A stretch of 64,000 nt of DNA, taken from the NCBI GenBank assembly GCA_031367435.1, contig JANLPV010000187.1, forward strand, positions 13,280 to 77,279, in the 5' to 3' direction. The DNA is from WLMZ01 sp031367435. GTDB lineage: Bacteria; Actinomycetota; Acidimicrobiia; Acidimicrobiales; Ilumatobacteraceae. This document shows positions 1-8,340 of this stretch, piece after piece. A model generated the notes under the pieces. It saw only the letters and a program-made list of their open reading frames with translations. It ran no database searches and was not told the DNA's origin. Every line of letters starts with the position of its first letter. The first letter of the stretch is position 1. A program made the translations under genes and the position numbers.

Positions 1-45
1 AACATCGTTGCCGAACGCATCTTGGGTCTTCCGAAGGATCGGTAA
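1..45 (+). CDS. acyl-CoA dehydrogenase, C-terminal end (cut by window edge)
   Basis: Only the last 14 codons are present, reading NIVAERILGLPKDR before TAA. This matches the usual acyl-CoA dehydrogenase C-terminus (EIQRN-I-ERVLGLP) that closes the FAD-binding C-terminal helical domain. The next acyl-CoA dehydrogenase starts a few bases after the stop, so the two probably form an alpha/beta heteromeric enzyme of the FadE type made from one mRNA. The start and full length lie outside the window. Confidence 0.75.
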   Translation, partial: NIVAERILGLPKDR

Positions 46-51
46 TTGCAC

Positions 52-1002
52 ATGGACTTCGAACTCAACGACGATGAACGCGCGTTACAAGAAGGCATCC
101 GTACCTTTCTCTCGGGGCGGTGTCCGATCACGATCGTGCGCGCCAACGAGGAAACTGGTGGCGCGCTCGATCGTTACCTCTGGCGAGCGTTGGCCGAGGT
201 CGGTGTGTTCAGCCTGCGCATCGACGGTTTCGGCATGACCGAATCGGTGCTCGCCTTCGAAGAGCTCGGCCGCTCTCTGGTTGCCGGCCCACTCGTTGCG
301 TCACACCTTGCAGCTGCACTCGTGGCAGGAGCGAGTGACGGTTCACGCATCGTCGGCATTATCGAACCAAGCGAGCCCGTCACCGTCGCCGAGCACCTTG
401 CGTCGCTCGACGATGTCGTGGTGGTCCGCGATGACGGGGTGTATCTCATCGATCCATCCGATGTGATTGGCGTTCCTGTCGAACGGCCGCTCGACGCACT
501 CACACCTATCACTGCCGTTACGTCGATGCCGACGGGCACGCTCATTGCCGACAGCGGCGCGGCGCGCATCTTGCGGCGCGATGGCATGGTGCTCACCGCG
601 GCACTGCAGTTGGGTCTGTGTCTCGCCTCGATCGATCTGGCCAAGACGTATGCCATGCAGCGCGAACAATTCGGCCGCCCTATCGGCTCGTTCCAGGCGG
701 TGAAACATTTGCTCGCGGACATGCTCACCAAGGCCGAAGTCACGCGAGCCGCGGTCTATGCAGCGGCAGTGAACATTGACGGGCGGGGTGACAGCACAGA
801 CCTGATGCAGACGGCGCGGATGGCCAAAATGCTTGCCGGCGACAGCGCACTCTTTTGCGGCAAGACGTGCATCCAGGTGCACGGCGGTATGGGATTCACG
901 TGGGAGGTCGATGCACAGCGCTATTGGAAGCGTGCCTGCGTGCTCGACACCCACTTCGGCAATAGCGATGAACACGCGGCCGCATTCGCGGCTGCGTTGT
1001 AG
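52..1002 (+). CDS. acyl-CoA dehydrogenase family protein (beta-type subunit)
   Basis: This 316-residue protein has acyl-CoA dehydrogenase signatures in its C-terminal half: REQFGRPIGSFQAVKH near residue 205 and HGGMGFTWEVDAQRYWKRA near 280. It is shorter than the usual 380-400 residues, and the middle beta domain is degenerate. That is typical of the partner subunits of heteromeric steroid acyl-CoA dehydrogenases. ATG at 52 gives MDFELNDDERALQ, the family's usual N-terminus; a TTG at 46 is a possible alternative. It directly follows another acyl-CoA dehydrogenase and precedes an SDR, suggesting a beta-oxidation operon. The exact substrate is not deducible. Confidence 0.88.
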   Translation: MDFELNDDERALQEGIRTFLSGRCPITIVRANEETGGALDRYLWRALAEVGVFSLRIDGFGMTESVLAFEELGRSLVAGPLVASHLAAALVAGASDGSRIVGIIEPSEPVTVAEHLASLDDVVVVRDDGVYLIDPSDVIGVPVERPLDALTPITAVTSMPTGTLIADSGAARILRRDGMVLTAALQLGLCLASIDLAKTYAMQREQFGRPIGSFQAVKHLLADMLTKAEVTRAAVYAAAVNIDGRGDSTDLMQTARMAKMLAGDSALFCGKTCIQVHGGMGFTWEVDAQRYWKRACVLDTHFGNSDEHAAAFAAAL

Positions 1003-1011
1003 GAGGCCAAT

Positions 1012-1911
1012 GTGGGTATTTGCAGCGATCGAGTCGTCATCATCACTGGCGCGGGACGTGGCCTGGGGCGCGCGCATGCATTGGCGTTCGCAGCAGAGGG
1101 TGCCAAGGTCGTGGTCAACGACGTGGGCGCCGAGCTCGACGGCAGCGGAGGCAGCCTGTCGCCTGCGCAGGAGGTCGTGGAGGAAATTCGCTCCGCTGGT
1201 GGTGGCGCAATCGTCAATGGCGACGACATCAGCGATTGGGATCAGGCCGGTCACCTGATTGAGCAGACGATCGAGGTGTATGGCCGACTCGACACGGTCG
1301 TATGCAATGCCGGCATCGTGCGCGACCGAATGATTGTGAACATGTCAGTCGATGAGTGGGATGCCGTGATGAGGGTGCATTTGCGCGGCATGTTCTGCCC
1401 TGTACGACACGCCATCGACTACTGGCGCGCACAGGCCAAGGCGGGCGCTCCGGTGCAGGCGCGGGTCATCACAACATCGTCCGGGGCGGGTCTCTTCGGC
1501 AGCGTGTCACAGGGCAACTACTCGGCCGCCAAAGCAGGCATAGCCGGTTTCACCATCGTCGCGGCGCAAGAACTCGGCCGATATGGCATCCTCATCAACG
1601 GCATCGCTCCGTCCGCACGTAGCCGTATGACTGAAGAGGCGTTCGCCGACATGATGCGCAAGCCCGACGAGGGCTTCGACGCGATGGACCCCGCCAACAT
1701 CAGTCCCGTTGTCGTCTGGCTTGGTTCAGATTTGTGCTCGGTGTCGGGACGCATGTTTGAAATTGCCGGAGGACAACTCAGCATCGCCGACGGTTGGCAT
1801 CATGGTGCAGTCTTCGACAACGGCGCGCGATTCGAAGCAGCAGAAGTCGGCGCGCTGATCGATGATTTGCTGCTGTCGGCACCACGGCCAACGCCCGTGT
1901 ACGGTTCGTAG
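1012..1911 (+). CDS. short-chain dehydrogenase/reductase, HSD17B4/Hsd4-like
   Basis: The Rossmann glycine motif TGAGRGLGRAHALAF lies near residue 12, the NAG motif near 97 and the catalytic Tyr/Lys in NYSAAKAG near 167. The SDR core is followed by a tail of about 60 residues ending in PTPVYGS. That tail and the VVVNDVGAELDG stretch are typical of the 3-hydroxyacyl-CoA / 17-beta-hydroxysteroid dehydrogenase-like SDRs of actinobacterial sterol clusters. It probably oxidises a hydroxyacyl-CoA or hydroxysteroid with NAD. The GTG start at 1012 is supported by AGGAGG at 1001-1006. Substrate is inference from the family and context. Confidence 0.9.
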   Translation: MGICSDRVVIITGAGRGLGRAHALAFAAEGAKVVVNDVGAELDGSGGSLSPAQEVVEEIRSAGGGAIVNGDDISDWDQAGHLIEQTIEVYGRLDTVVCNAGIVRDRMIVNMSVDEWDAVMRVHLRGMFCPVRHAIDYWRAQAKAGAPVQARVITTSSGAGLFGSVSQGNYSAAKAGIAGFTIVAAQELGRYGILINGIAPSARSRMTEEAFADMMRKPDEGFDAMDPANISPVVVWLGSDLCSVSGRMFEIAGGQLSIADGWHHGAVFDNGARFEAAEVGALIDDLLLSAPRPTPVYGS

Positions 1912-1930
1912 AACGCGCAGGGGGAGACAC

Positions 1931-2572
1931 GTGCCACGTCCGAACAAGACCGTCCTTGGTGCCGACGGTCGCGTCTTAGGTTCTCGCGCGGAAAGCACTC
2001 GGATACGACTGCTCGATGCGACATCCAAGTTGCTTGCGGAGTCTGGTGTACTCGAGTTGCGCATTGTCGATATCACTCGCGAGGTCGGCTCGTCGCCTGC
2101 CACGTTCTACCAATATTTCGTAGACGTCGATGCCGCAATCCTGGCCTTGGCAGATCAGGCGATTCGCGATGAAGCCCCTATGGTGTCGCACTTGGCCACC
2201 GGTTGGGACGACGACGATGGTCTCGAGCGAGCACGAGCCTTCGTCGATGCCTACATCACCTTCTGGGACAACAACAGCGCCGTGCTGCGCGTGCGTAACC
2301 TCAAGGCCGAGGAGGGCAACGCCGCTTTCAGAGAAGCCCGCTCGAAGGCCAATCTGTTACTGATTCAAGCGATGAGCAAAATGGTCGAGCAAGCTCAGTC
2401 GGCCGGACGCTTGCCGGCCGAGATGCATCCATTTGTCACCGCCACCGCCATGATCGCAGTGATCGAGCGACTGCTTCCCTACCGCACTGAGATCGCTCGT
2501 CGCGGTGCTCCCGCCGGGACGCTGCGCGACACGCTTGCGCTGCTGCTGTATCGGTCCCTCACTGGGCGCTGA
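1931..2572 (+). CDS. TetR-family transcriptional regulator
   Basis: A 213-residue protein with an N-terminal helix-turn-helix (ATSKLLAESGVLELRIVDI then SSPATFYQYF, residues about 35-65) and a helical ligand-binding C-terminus. The GTG at 1931 is preceded by a purine-rich GGGGGAGA. It removes an N-terminal extension that would overlap the SDR gene. It lies 19 bp after that SDR, in the same direction. TetR proteins usually repress catabolic genes and are released by a CoA thioester or other ligand. It is the only TetR in the window, so it is a candidate for the repeated TCTGACG palindromes downstream. No direct evidence links them. Confidence 0.9.
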   Translation: MPRPNKTVLGADGRVLGSRAESTRIRLLDATSKLLAESGVLELRIVDITREVGSSPATFYQYFVDVDAAILALADQAIRDEAPMVSHLATGWDDDDGLERARAFVDAYITFWDNNSAVLRVRNLKAEEGNAAFREARSKANLLLIQAMSKMVEQAQSAGRLPAEMHPFVTATAMIAVIERLLPYRTEIARRGAPAGTLRDTLALLLYRSLTGR

Positions 2573-2909
2573 GCCTCCACAGCACCGCGCGAGGTCAGCG
2601 AGGAGGGTCGAGGGAACCTCGTGTGTTCCAACGACGACCGCTCGATCGCTCGGTCACGGCATCAACCCGCCATATGAGTGTCCCGACTGTCCGATTGACG
2701 TGATCGAACAACGAGGTGGGCGCGTCGGTATCAGCAAGATCTGCCTCGATATCGGCCGGCGCGACTACGCCCACGCGAACACCCACACAGTAGGAGCTAT
2801 GCCTCATCATGAGTCAGTCACGACCCATGATGAAGCAGAAGGCCAAGCAACCCCGATTGTCTGGCGCACGATGTCCACCGCCTCCTCTGTAGCGGCGGCG
2901 GGTGGTCGT
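2573..2909. other. intergenic region between convergent TetR and multicopper oxidase genes
   Basis: About 340 bases without a convincing gene. A 71-codon frame on the minus strand (2595-2810) has no recognisable motif. One perfect inverted repeat is present: TCATCATG at 2804-2811 and CATGATGA at 2826-2833, 14 bases apart. It could form a stem-loop or be a protein-binding site. No T-rich tract follows, so it is not a standard terminator. Confidence 0.5.
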
Positions 2910-4514
2910 TCAGCTGGTGACCCGGAATTGACCCATCAGCCCCTTGTCTTCGTGTTCGAGGATGTGGCAGTGGAAGACGTAGGTGCCAGTGAAGTCAACG
3001 AATTTGACGAGGATCGTCGCACTGCTCCAACCCGGTACGTTGACCGTCTCTTTCCACTGGCTGGCGTTCGCCGGTGGCGCGCCTCGACCAATGCTGAGAA
3101 CCTGGAAGTTGATGTCATGCAGGTGAATTGGGTGGTCCTGCCCGGAGCGGTTGTCGAACGTCCATGTCTCGGTGGCACCCAGTTTGACGTCCGCGTCGAT
3201 CCGATTCATCCCGAAGACCTGGTTGTTGAACGTCCAGGTGCCGTTGTTCTGGGCGATGGTGAAAGTGCGGCTGACCGAGGAGTCGGCGGGGTTAAGTGCA
3301 CTGAATGCGCGCAGCGTGGCTGGCACCGTGCTGCTGTCCGCCCCAGTGGTGTTGACGTCGAATCGCATCAAATCTGCGCTGTTGTAACCCGAACCGTTCT
3401 GAAGCGTGACCGAGGTCCCGACCGCCAACTTGGAGAAATCGATCACGATGTCAGCGCGTTCGGCCGGTGCAAGCGTGATCGTGGACAATGAGAGCGGAGC
3501 GGAGAAGAGTCCGCCCTCGTTGCCGATCTGGATGATCGGCTGAGAGTTGGACAGCTTCAGGGTGTAGTAGCGGCCGTTGGAGCCATTGAGGACCCGGAAG
3601 CGCATCTTGCGGGTGCCGACTTTGAGGTAGGGCTGCGGTGCCCCGTTGACAAGTTGTGTGTCACCCACGAAACCGTCGCGGATGCTGGAGCTGTCAAGGC
3701 TGTAGGCCAGCGTGCCGTCGCTGTTGAACTGGCGGTCCTGCAGAACCAAAGGCACGTCGTTCGCGCCGCTGGGCAAGTTGAGCGCTGCTTCCTGAGGGTC
3801 GCTGATCAGATACATCCCGGCCATGCCCTTATAAACATGCGTCGCGGTGACGTCCATGGCGTGGTCGTGGTACCACTCGATTCGGGCGCTTTGGTTGTTC
3901 GGAAAGGTGTAGTCACGCGACGAACCCGGCGCGACCAGGTCCATCGGTCCGCCGTCGGATGCCGTCGCGACGTGCGCGCCGTGTAGGTGCAGCGCGGTTG
4001 AATCGGTCAGGCTGTTCACCATGTGGATCTTCACTTGGCGTCCACTCGTGGCTTTGATCGTGGGCCCGAGATAGTTGCCGCCGTCAACACCGTTGTAGGT
4101 CCACACGGGTGTGGTCTTGCCGGGGATTATCGACGCGTTCGCCGTCTTCTCGGTCAAGGTGTAGTAGTCGGTCGTCGCATCCGTGCTCGTAGGAGTCAAC
4201 ACGGCCGGAATTGGCAACGGAACTGCGAACGCCGTCGTGCAACCCGAATTCACGCAACCGCTCCCAGCACCCCATCCATAGGCCCGAGCCGCGAACGACA
4301 CCGAGGCCATGACCATCGCCGCGATCACCAAAAGAGGCGCCAACACCGGACGTGCGGCCCGCACTACCGATCGACGCGGCCACCGACGGATGGTCGAGCG
4401 CCGCGAGCGCAGGGCGGCAAAGATGGTCGTGCCTGAGAAGGACTGGTCGAGGATCGGGATCGCTCGCCTACGTCGCAAACGCGCTGGCCTATTGCTTGAC
4501 TTTTCGAACTCCAT
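2910..4514 (-). CDS. multicopper oxidase (laccase/SufI-like), exported
   Basis: This 534-residue protein has all four copper-binding motifs: HLHGAHV near residue 176, WYHDH near 204, DHPIHLH near 465 and HCHILEHEDKGLMGQF near 515. The last includes the T1 Cys and His and a Met axial-ligand candidate. The N-terminus is Arg-rich (RRWPRRSVV) followed by a hydrophobic stretch at about 57-78, so it is probably exported, perhaps by Tat. A GTG near residue 51 is an alternative start closer to the signal segment. It probably oxidises phenols, metals or cuprous copper outside the cell. An inverted repeat lies just upstream. Confidence 0.93.
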   Translation of the reverse strand: MEFEKSSNRPARLRRRRAIPILDQSFSGTTIFAALRSRRSTIRRWPRRSVVRAARPVLAPLLVIAAMVMASVSFAARAYGWGAGSGCVNSGCTTAFAVPLPIPAVLTPTSTDATTDYYTLTEKTANASIIPGKTTPVWTYNGVDGGNYLGPTIKATSGRQVKIHMVNSLTDSTALHLHGAHVATASDGGPMDLVAPGSSRDYTFPNNQSARIEWYHDHAMDVTATHVYKGMAGMYLISDPQEAALNLPSGANDVPLVLQDRQFNSDGTLAYSLDSSSIRDGFVGDTQLVNGAPQPYLKVGTRKMRFRVLNGSNGRYYTLKLSNSQPIIQIGNEGGLFSAPLSLSTITLAPAERADIVIDFSKLAVGTSVTLQNGSGYNSADLMRFDVNTTGADSSTVPATLRAFSALNPADSSVSRTFTIAQNNGTWTFNNQVFGMNRIDADVKLGATETWTFDNRSGQDHPIHLHDINFQVLSIGRGAPPANASQWKETVNVPGWSSATILVKFVDFTGTYVFHCHILEHEDKGLMGQFRVTS

Positions 4515-4548
4515 CGTCTCTCGGTTCTCGGTATGACCAGGTGCACCC

Positions 4549-4574
4549 GCACCAATCGGCTGACCAATTGGTGC
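4549..4574. promoter_or_regulatory. inverted repeat upstream of the multicopper oxidase
   Basis: GCACCAAT (4549-4556) and ATTGGTGC (4567-4574) are perfect 8-bp inverted arms separated by 10 bases. They contain a second small palindrome, ACCAATTGGT, at 4563-4572. It lies 35-60 bp upstream of the multicopper oxidase start, where an operator is expected. A copper-sensing regulator is possible but purely inferred. Confidence 0.45.
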
Positions 4575-4806
4575 GAGAGAACTTGACGTCCTGTCCTGAC
4601 TGAGGTGTCGTCCTACGCCTCTAGCACCAGTATTCGCTCGAAGTACTCTCCGAGCAATGAGCCGTTAGGCGGCAGCCCTATACGACCCCAGTCCTAAGCC
4701 TCGGGGCCCACTGATCCGCCAACTGCGACGAACCGCGTGCCCGCAAAAGGTCGGCACCGTCGACGCGAGCCGAACCCAGCGCGGGTAGGCGAAGCTGTGC
4801 TGTCCA

Positions 4807-4932
4807 CTACCCAGAACTGCCAGTGAGAGTGGGATCGGCGTGGGTGATGAAGCGCTCAGCCCCGAGCGCATCGCGTACCGCCTTGGGGATGGGCGCCTGG
4901 CCCTTCGAACTCATCCTTGCTCCGATATCCAC
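4807..4932 (-). pseudogene. AbrB/SpoVT-type antitoxin fragment
   Basis: This 41-codon frame starts with GTG at 4932, preceded by GGAGG six bases upstream. It reads VDIGARMSSKGQAPIPKAV then RDALG. The SSKGQ-x-P-IPK-x-VRDALG pattern is the N-terminal half of the AbrB/MazE swapped-hairpin DNA-binding domain. After ALG the sequence no longer resembles the family and stops early; intact members run to about 75-90 residues. No intact VapC/PIN toxin follows. I read it as a decayed toxin-antitoxin remnant, though the good ribosome-binding site leaves a short product possible. Confidence 0.55.
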
Positions 4933-4979
4933 GTCAGGCCTCCGTACTTGACTTGAAAGGCAAGGGATAGCCGAGCACG

Positions 4980-5213
4980 TCATCTGGGGCTATCGTGACG
5001 AACGACTGTTGTCCCTATCCGCAGCGCCTTGGGTATCTCAGCCACGTCGTTGAGGACGCAACCTGCTGCGGCCAGATGGTACAAATGCGCGCCAGTGAAC
5101 TCGGTCTCAACGACCACTCCTTCCAGCGTCCATCGGTGCGGCATCACGACGCCACCCACCGACCTCAGACTGCCGGCGGACACCACAACTTCGAATCCTT
5201 TGCCGCCACTCAT
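4980..5213 (-). pseudogene. OsmC-like protein fragment
   Basis: A 77-residue frame contains EFTGAHLYHLAAAGCVLNDV, which resembles the helix carrying the redox cysteine in OsmC/Ohr-like proteins. Those proteins are about 130-140 residues, and here the frame ends some 20 residues after this helix, so the C-terminal half is missing. It lies just downstream of hicAB on the same strand. A truncated gene or pseudogene is the most likely reading. The family assignment is from motif memory only. Confidence 0.4.
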
Positions 5214-5258
5214 CAGTGCGCCAGAATGCCCGGATTTCGTACCGAACGCAAGAGCTGG

Positions 5259-5648
5259 TCAGCTCGCTTCGAGGAGTTGGTGGACGCGCTGGTGCGACAG
5301 GCCGAGGAGTTCGGCGGCGTCGCGACGGCTAAGCCCGAGGTCGGTGAGCGATTTGACGGCCTCGATGGTCTGCTGTTGCGCCTTTGCTCCCGCACGCTCG
5401 GCAGCACTGCGGGCGCGGACGACGTCGTCGGCGACCGACGCAAGCGCTGCGGGGAACTGGTCACGGACACGCACCTGCGCAGGGGCGGTGTCCAGCCAGA
5501 GCGCAAGCGCTTCGCGGATGCGGCTCTGAGCGTGCCGGATGCTGCGCCCGTACGTCTGGCAACCGGTGAGTCCCTTGATACGGACGTTCCAGGCGTTGTC
5601 GTCGGCGTCGTGGTCGTAGATCGCGGTGTATGTCTTGGATGAGGTCAT
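5259..5648 (-). CDS. hicB: HicB-family antitoxin with C-terminal helix-turn-helix
   Basis: This 129-residue protein begins with a HicB partial RNase H fold (YTAIYDHDADDNAWNVRIKG, then REALALWLD). It ends in a helix-turn-helix (SLTDLGLSRRDAAELLGLSH, residues about 100-125). HicB binds and neutralises the HicA ribonuclease and represses the operon through its DNA-binding domain. ATG at 5648 has GGAAAGGA eight bases upstream. An upstream in-frame ATG at 5687 overlaps the hicA stop as ATGA and would couple translation, so it is a real alternative. It is transcribed directly after hicA. Confidence 0.8.
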   Translation of the reverse strand: MTSSKTYTAIYDHDADDNAWNVRIKGLTGCQTYGRSIRHAQSRIREALALWLDTAPAQVRVRDQFPAALASVADDVVRARSAAERAGAKAQQQTIEAVKSLTDLGLSRRDAAELLGLSHQRVHQLLEAS

Positions 5649-5683
5649 CGAAGCCATCCTTTCCCGAGGCAGGGTTCGAGGGC

Positions 5684-5848
5684 TCATTCAATCGACCGGA
5701 GAGTGCCGGTCGGGATGTCCTGCCCTCGGTGGACTGGGATCACGGTCTGGCAGCCGCCAGGACACCGGATCATGACATGAGAGCCACGCTGGCGAAGCTG
5801 CGCGCAGTCTGCGCGCTCCACCAGTCGAAGAACGTCTCTCCCTGTCAT
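5684..5848 (-). CDS. hicA: HicA-family toxin (mRNA interferase)
   Basis: A small frame of 54 residues, reading MTGRDVLRLVERADCAQLRQ then RGSHVMIRCPGG and ending GTLRSIE. The RGSH motif carries the catalytic His of HicA double-stranded-RNA-binding-fold toxins. TVIPVHRGQDIPTGTLRSI matches the family's conserved end. Intact relatives usually run about 8-15 residues further, so the C-terminus may be slightly shortened by the TGA that overlaps the next frame. Order is hicA then hicB, as in most such modules. The start codon lies directly after a palindromic promoter, suggesting a leaderless message. Confidence 0.8.
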   Translation of the reverse strand: MTGRDVLRLVERADCAQLRQRGSHVMIRCPGGCQTVIPVHRGQDIPTGTLRSIE

Positions 5849-5850
5849 GC

Positions 5851-5883
5851 GTCTAGTATACTAGACAGATCGAGGAACGTCAC
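5851..5883 (-). promoter_or_regulatory. hicAB promoter with 16-bp palindromic operator
   Basis: GTCTAGTATACTAGAC at 5851-5866 is a perfect 16-bp palindrome two bases before the hicA ATG. On the minus strand it contains the -10 box TATACT (5855-5860). A -35-like GTGACG lies at 5878-5883 with 17 bp between them. The -10 ends six bases before ATG, so transcription would start at or next to the start codon. HicB bound here would block its own promoter. Confidence 0.65.
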
Positions 5884-6135
5884 GCCCGAACTAAATGCCC
5901 GATCTGGAGCGGGTGCGCGAGTGATACTTCGCGTTGTTCGAACAGATCGAGGGACTCGCGGACCAACTCTTGCCGGAGTGGCCGGCACGAGGAAACGTTG
6001 GGCATCAAAAGCGTCGCCATGGAGTTCACGGAGCGGTGTTGATCGCGGCTGGGGTCGAGATCAACCCCAGCAGAAATAGCTGGCGGACACGCTCCAAATC
6101 AGGGCAAGCTGCGTCTCTGCGAAACGGAGGGCCAA

Positions 6136-7416
6136 GTGGGTATTGAGCAAGTGGCGATGTCGAGCGTTGCCGCGGTGGGACGCCGCCCTGCGCTGTCGAA
6201 TGCCTTGTTCCGGTTCACCAAGTGGGGGAACCCGTTCGCTGAGGAGCGTTTCTCCTGGCCGTATCCGATGTACGACCGGATGCGGGCGGACGGGCCAGTC
6301 GCGTACGGTCGGCTATATCGCCAGTGGTTCGTCTTCGGCTATGACGAAGTGCAAGAGGTGTTGCGTTCGCCGCACACCGCGACAGCCCCGGTCGGCGAGC
6401 TGCTCATGTCGACGTCGCGCTACCGCCGACTGTCGGTACAAGCCCGATCGAACTTCTCCCGATGGCTGCTCGTCAACGATGCACCGAACCACACCCGCCT
6501 GCGTTCCGCTGTAAGCAGGGCCTTCACCCCACACCAGATCGAGCGATACGAGCCGTTGGTCGAGCGGGTTATCGACGACTTGTTGAGCACGCTGGACACG
6601 ACCCGAGAGATCGACATCGTCGAGGCGTTCACGAGCAAACTGCCGATTCAGGCGATCGCAACATTGCTCGGGCTGCCCGACGATCGGCATCCGTGGCTCC
6701 TGAGAGCATCACGGGAGATCGCAGGGATGCTCGAACCGCTGACCCCGTTCGACCCAACATCGATGAGCGACCGCTTCGATGAACTCGACACATACTTCCG
6801 GGCGGTCATCGCTCAACGTCGCGCGGAACCGGGTCACGACCTGATCTCTGCGCTTGCGGGCAGCGACGACGAGCAAGCGCTCAACGACGATGAGATCGTC
6901 AGCATGATCGTCTTTCTGCTCTTCGCGGGACACGAGACCGTGACCGGGATGCTCGGCAACGCCCTGGTCGCACTCGCTCGTTATCCAGAACAGCGCACGC
7001 TCCTTCGTAACGACCCGGGTCTCATCGACAACGCAGTTGAGGAGCTGCTGCGCTTCGACCCTCCCGCGCAAGTCAGCGGCCGACAGGCGACCGCGGACTT
7101 CTGCGTCGCTGGTGCCACAATCCGAAAAGGGGACAACGTTGGGCTGATGATCGGCGCAGCGAATCGCGATAAGCGTCGCTGGCCCGATGCTGATGAACTC
7201 CGACTCGATCGGCCGGATCCGCGGCCGATCTCCTTCGGCTTCGGCATCCACCATTGCCTCGGTGCCGGACTGGCCCGGATGGAGATGCGTCACACCCTCC
7301 CCCGATTGCTCGATGCGCTGAGCGATTACACCATCAGCCTCGATCGAACGATCTGGAAACGATCCTTCGCCCTGCGCGGACCGATCGTGCTGCCCCTCAA
7401 AGCTGGCACCGCCTAA
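6136..7416 (+). CDS. cytochrome P450
   Basis: This 426-residue bacterial P450 has the I-helix oxygen-activation motif FAGHETVTGML near residue 262, the K-helix EELLRF (ExxR-equivalent region) near 300, and the heme-binding loop FGFGIHHCLGAGLAR near 368, whose Cys ligates iron. The GTG start is backed by GGAGG at 6126-6130. It is a soluble class I type that needs an external ferredoxin and reductase, neither of which is seen nearby. It lies outside the steroid operons, so its substrate is open. Confidence 0.93.
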   Translation: MGIEQVAMSSVAAVGRRPALSNALFRFTKWGNPFAEERFSWPYPMYDRMRADGPVAYGRLYRQWFVFGYDEVQEVLRSPHTATAPVGELLMSTSRYRRLSVQARSNFSRWLLVNDAPNHTRLRSAVSRAFTPHQIERYEPLVERVIDDLLSTLDTTREIDIVEAFTSKLPIQAIATLLGLPDDRHPWLLRASREIAGMLEPLTPFDPTSMSDRFDELDTYFRAVIAQRRAEPGHDLISALAGSDDEQALNDDEIVSMIVFLLFAGHETVTGMLGNALVALARYPEQRTLLRNDPGLIDNAVEELLRFDPPAQVSGRQATADFCVAGATIRKGDNVGLMIGAANRDKRRWPDADELRLDRPDPRPISFGFGIHHCLGAGLARMEMRHTLPRLLDALSDYTISLDRTIWKRSFALRGPIVLPLKAGTA

Positions 7417-7503
7417 TCACACCGCGTCAGCGATTCAACGAGAATCTGTTCGCAGAGAACAAACTCCAGGAACCCAGGTCAGGTTCGGGACGTCAGACGA
7501 TAC

Positions 7504-8340
7504 GTGAGGCCCTTGCTTACCGCAGTCACGTCCGCCACGTTGTTGGGCGCTTGCGGCTCATCGCCCAATGCGAATATCCCGCACACCGAAGTGCGGCTGC
7601 GGACGGTCGTCTCCGTCGGTGCCGCACCGATCAACACGGAGGTCGACCCTACGGCGTGCAGCATCGTGTCATCGGCTCACCAGTTCGACGCCCTACTGCG
7701 TGTTCGGCCCACAGACGACCTCATCGGCTCGACGTGGGATCACATCAATCCAGGCGACATGACGGCGGCAGCGATGACCTCAACCGTCGTCGAGGTCATT
7801 GCCCAACGCTCGACCGAGAACCTGCAACCTGGCGACGCCGTCACGGCAGTCGTGTACGGCGGACCCAACAGGGCATTCAATTTCGACCCGCAGTACTTTG
7901 TCGTCGACGGCGCACCACAATTAGTTGGTCTGATCTACGCGAATTACGCTGGCATCGAGGCCCGCCAGGAGTACGTCCCGTTCATCCTCGCCGGCGATGG
8001 CCTCATCGACTTCGGCGGTGCCACCAGCCTCGGCGCGGCATGTCTGAACAACGACTTTGCTGCAGTCGCACACCTTGTTGGCCGACGACCCGATCCGTCG
8101 CTGCTCGCTGACTTGATCGCTCAGATCGACCTTCGCGAAGGCTGCGCGAACGGAACCTGCGGAGTGGTTGACCTCGCAGTTTTTCTGCTGCACTTGATGT
8201 CGACCCAACCCGTTGACCGCACTTCGCCTCACCTCGGCCCGAACGCTGCGGTAGTCGATCAGTTCCGCGGCACTCGCGCCGCGCCAGATCGCCCATCGGT
8301 GACTGGCAAGGTGCTCGGGTACCGGCTCAGCGGCTCGTAG
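7504..8340 (+). CDS. putative lipoprotein of unknown function
   Basis: The 278-residue product starts MRPLLTAVTSATLLGACGSS, a short lipoprotein signal with the lipobox LGAC; Cys17 would be lipidated and anchor it to the outer face of the membrane. I do not recognise the mature part, which contains several Cys residues (for example REGCANGTCG) that could form disulfides. The start is GTG and the ribosome-binding site is poor. Its 3' end overlaps the convergent kinase gene by 14 bp. Confidence 0.65.
   Translation: MRPLLTAVTSATLLGACGSSPNANIPHTEVRLRTVVSVGAAPINTEVDPTACSIVSSAHQFDALLRVRPTDDLIGSTWDHINPGDMTAAAMTSTVVEVIAQRSTENLQPGDAVTAVVYGGPNRAFNFDPQYFVVDGAPQLVGLIYANYAGIEARQEYVPFILAGDGLIDFGGATSLGAACLNNDFAAVAHLVGRRPDPSLLADLIAQIDLREGCANGTCGVVDLAVFLLHLMSTQPVDRTSPHLGPNAAVVDQFRGTRAAPDRPSVTGKVLGYRLSGS

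Noticed and set aside
343..1254. Long minus-strand open frame (303 codons) opposite the first two genes
   Set aside because: It lies antisense to two clear enzymes and its translation has no domain pattern; it is a by-product of high-GC codon use.
1904..1916. CGTTC-GTA-GAACG inverted repeat before the TetR gene
   Set aside because: It lies inside the end of the SDR coding sequence, has five-base arms and no second copy was seen, so it was not called as an operator.
2595..2810. 71-codon minus-strand frame between the TetR and multicopper oxidase genes
   Set aside because: No ribosome-binding site, no known motif; treated as intergenic.
4665..4871. Possible PIN/VapC toxin after the AbrB-like fragment
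   Set aside because: None of the PIN-domain acidic residues could be found in any minus-strand frame.
5934..6146. 70-codon frame before the P450
   Set aside because: It overlaps the P450 start, has no recognisable domain and no ribosome-binding site; a decayed gene is possible but unsupported.
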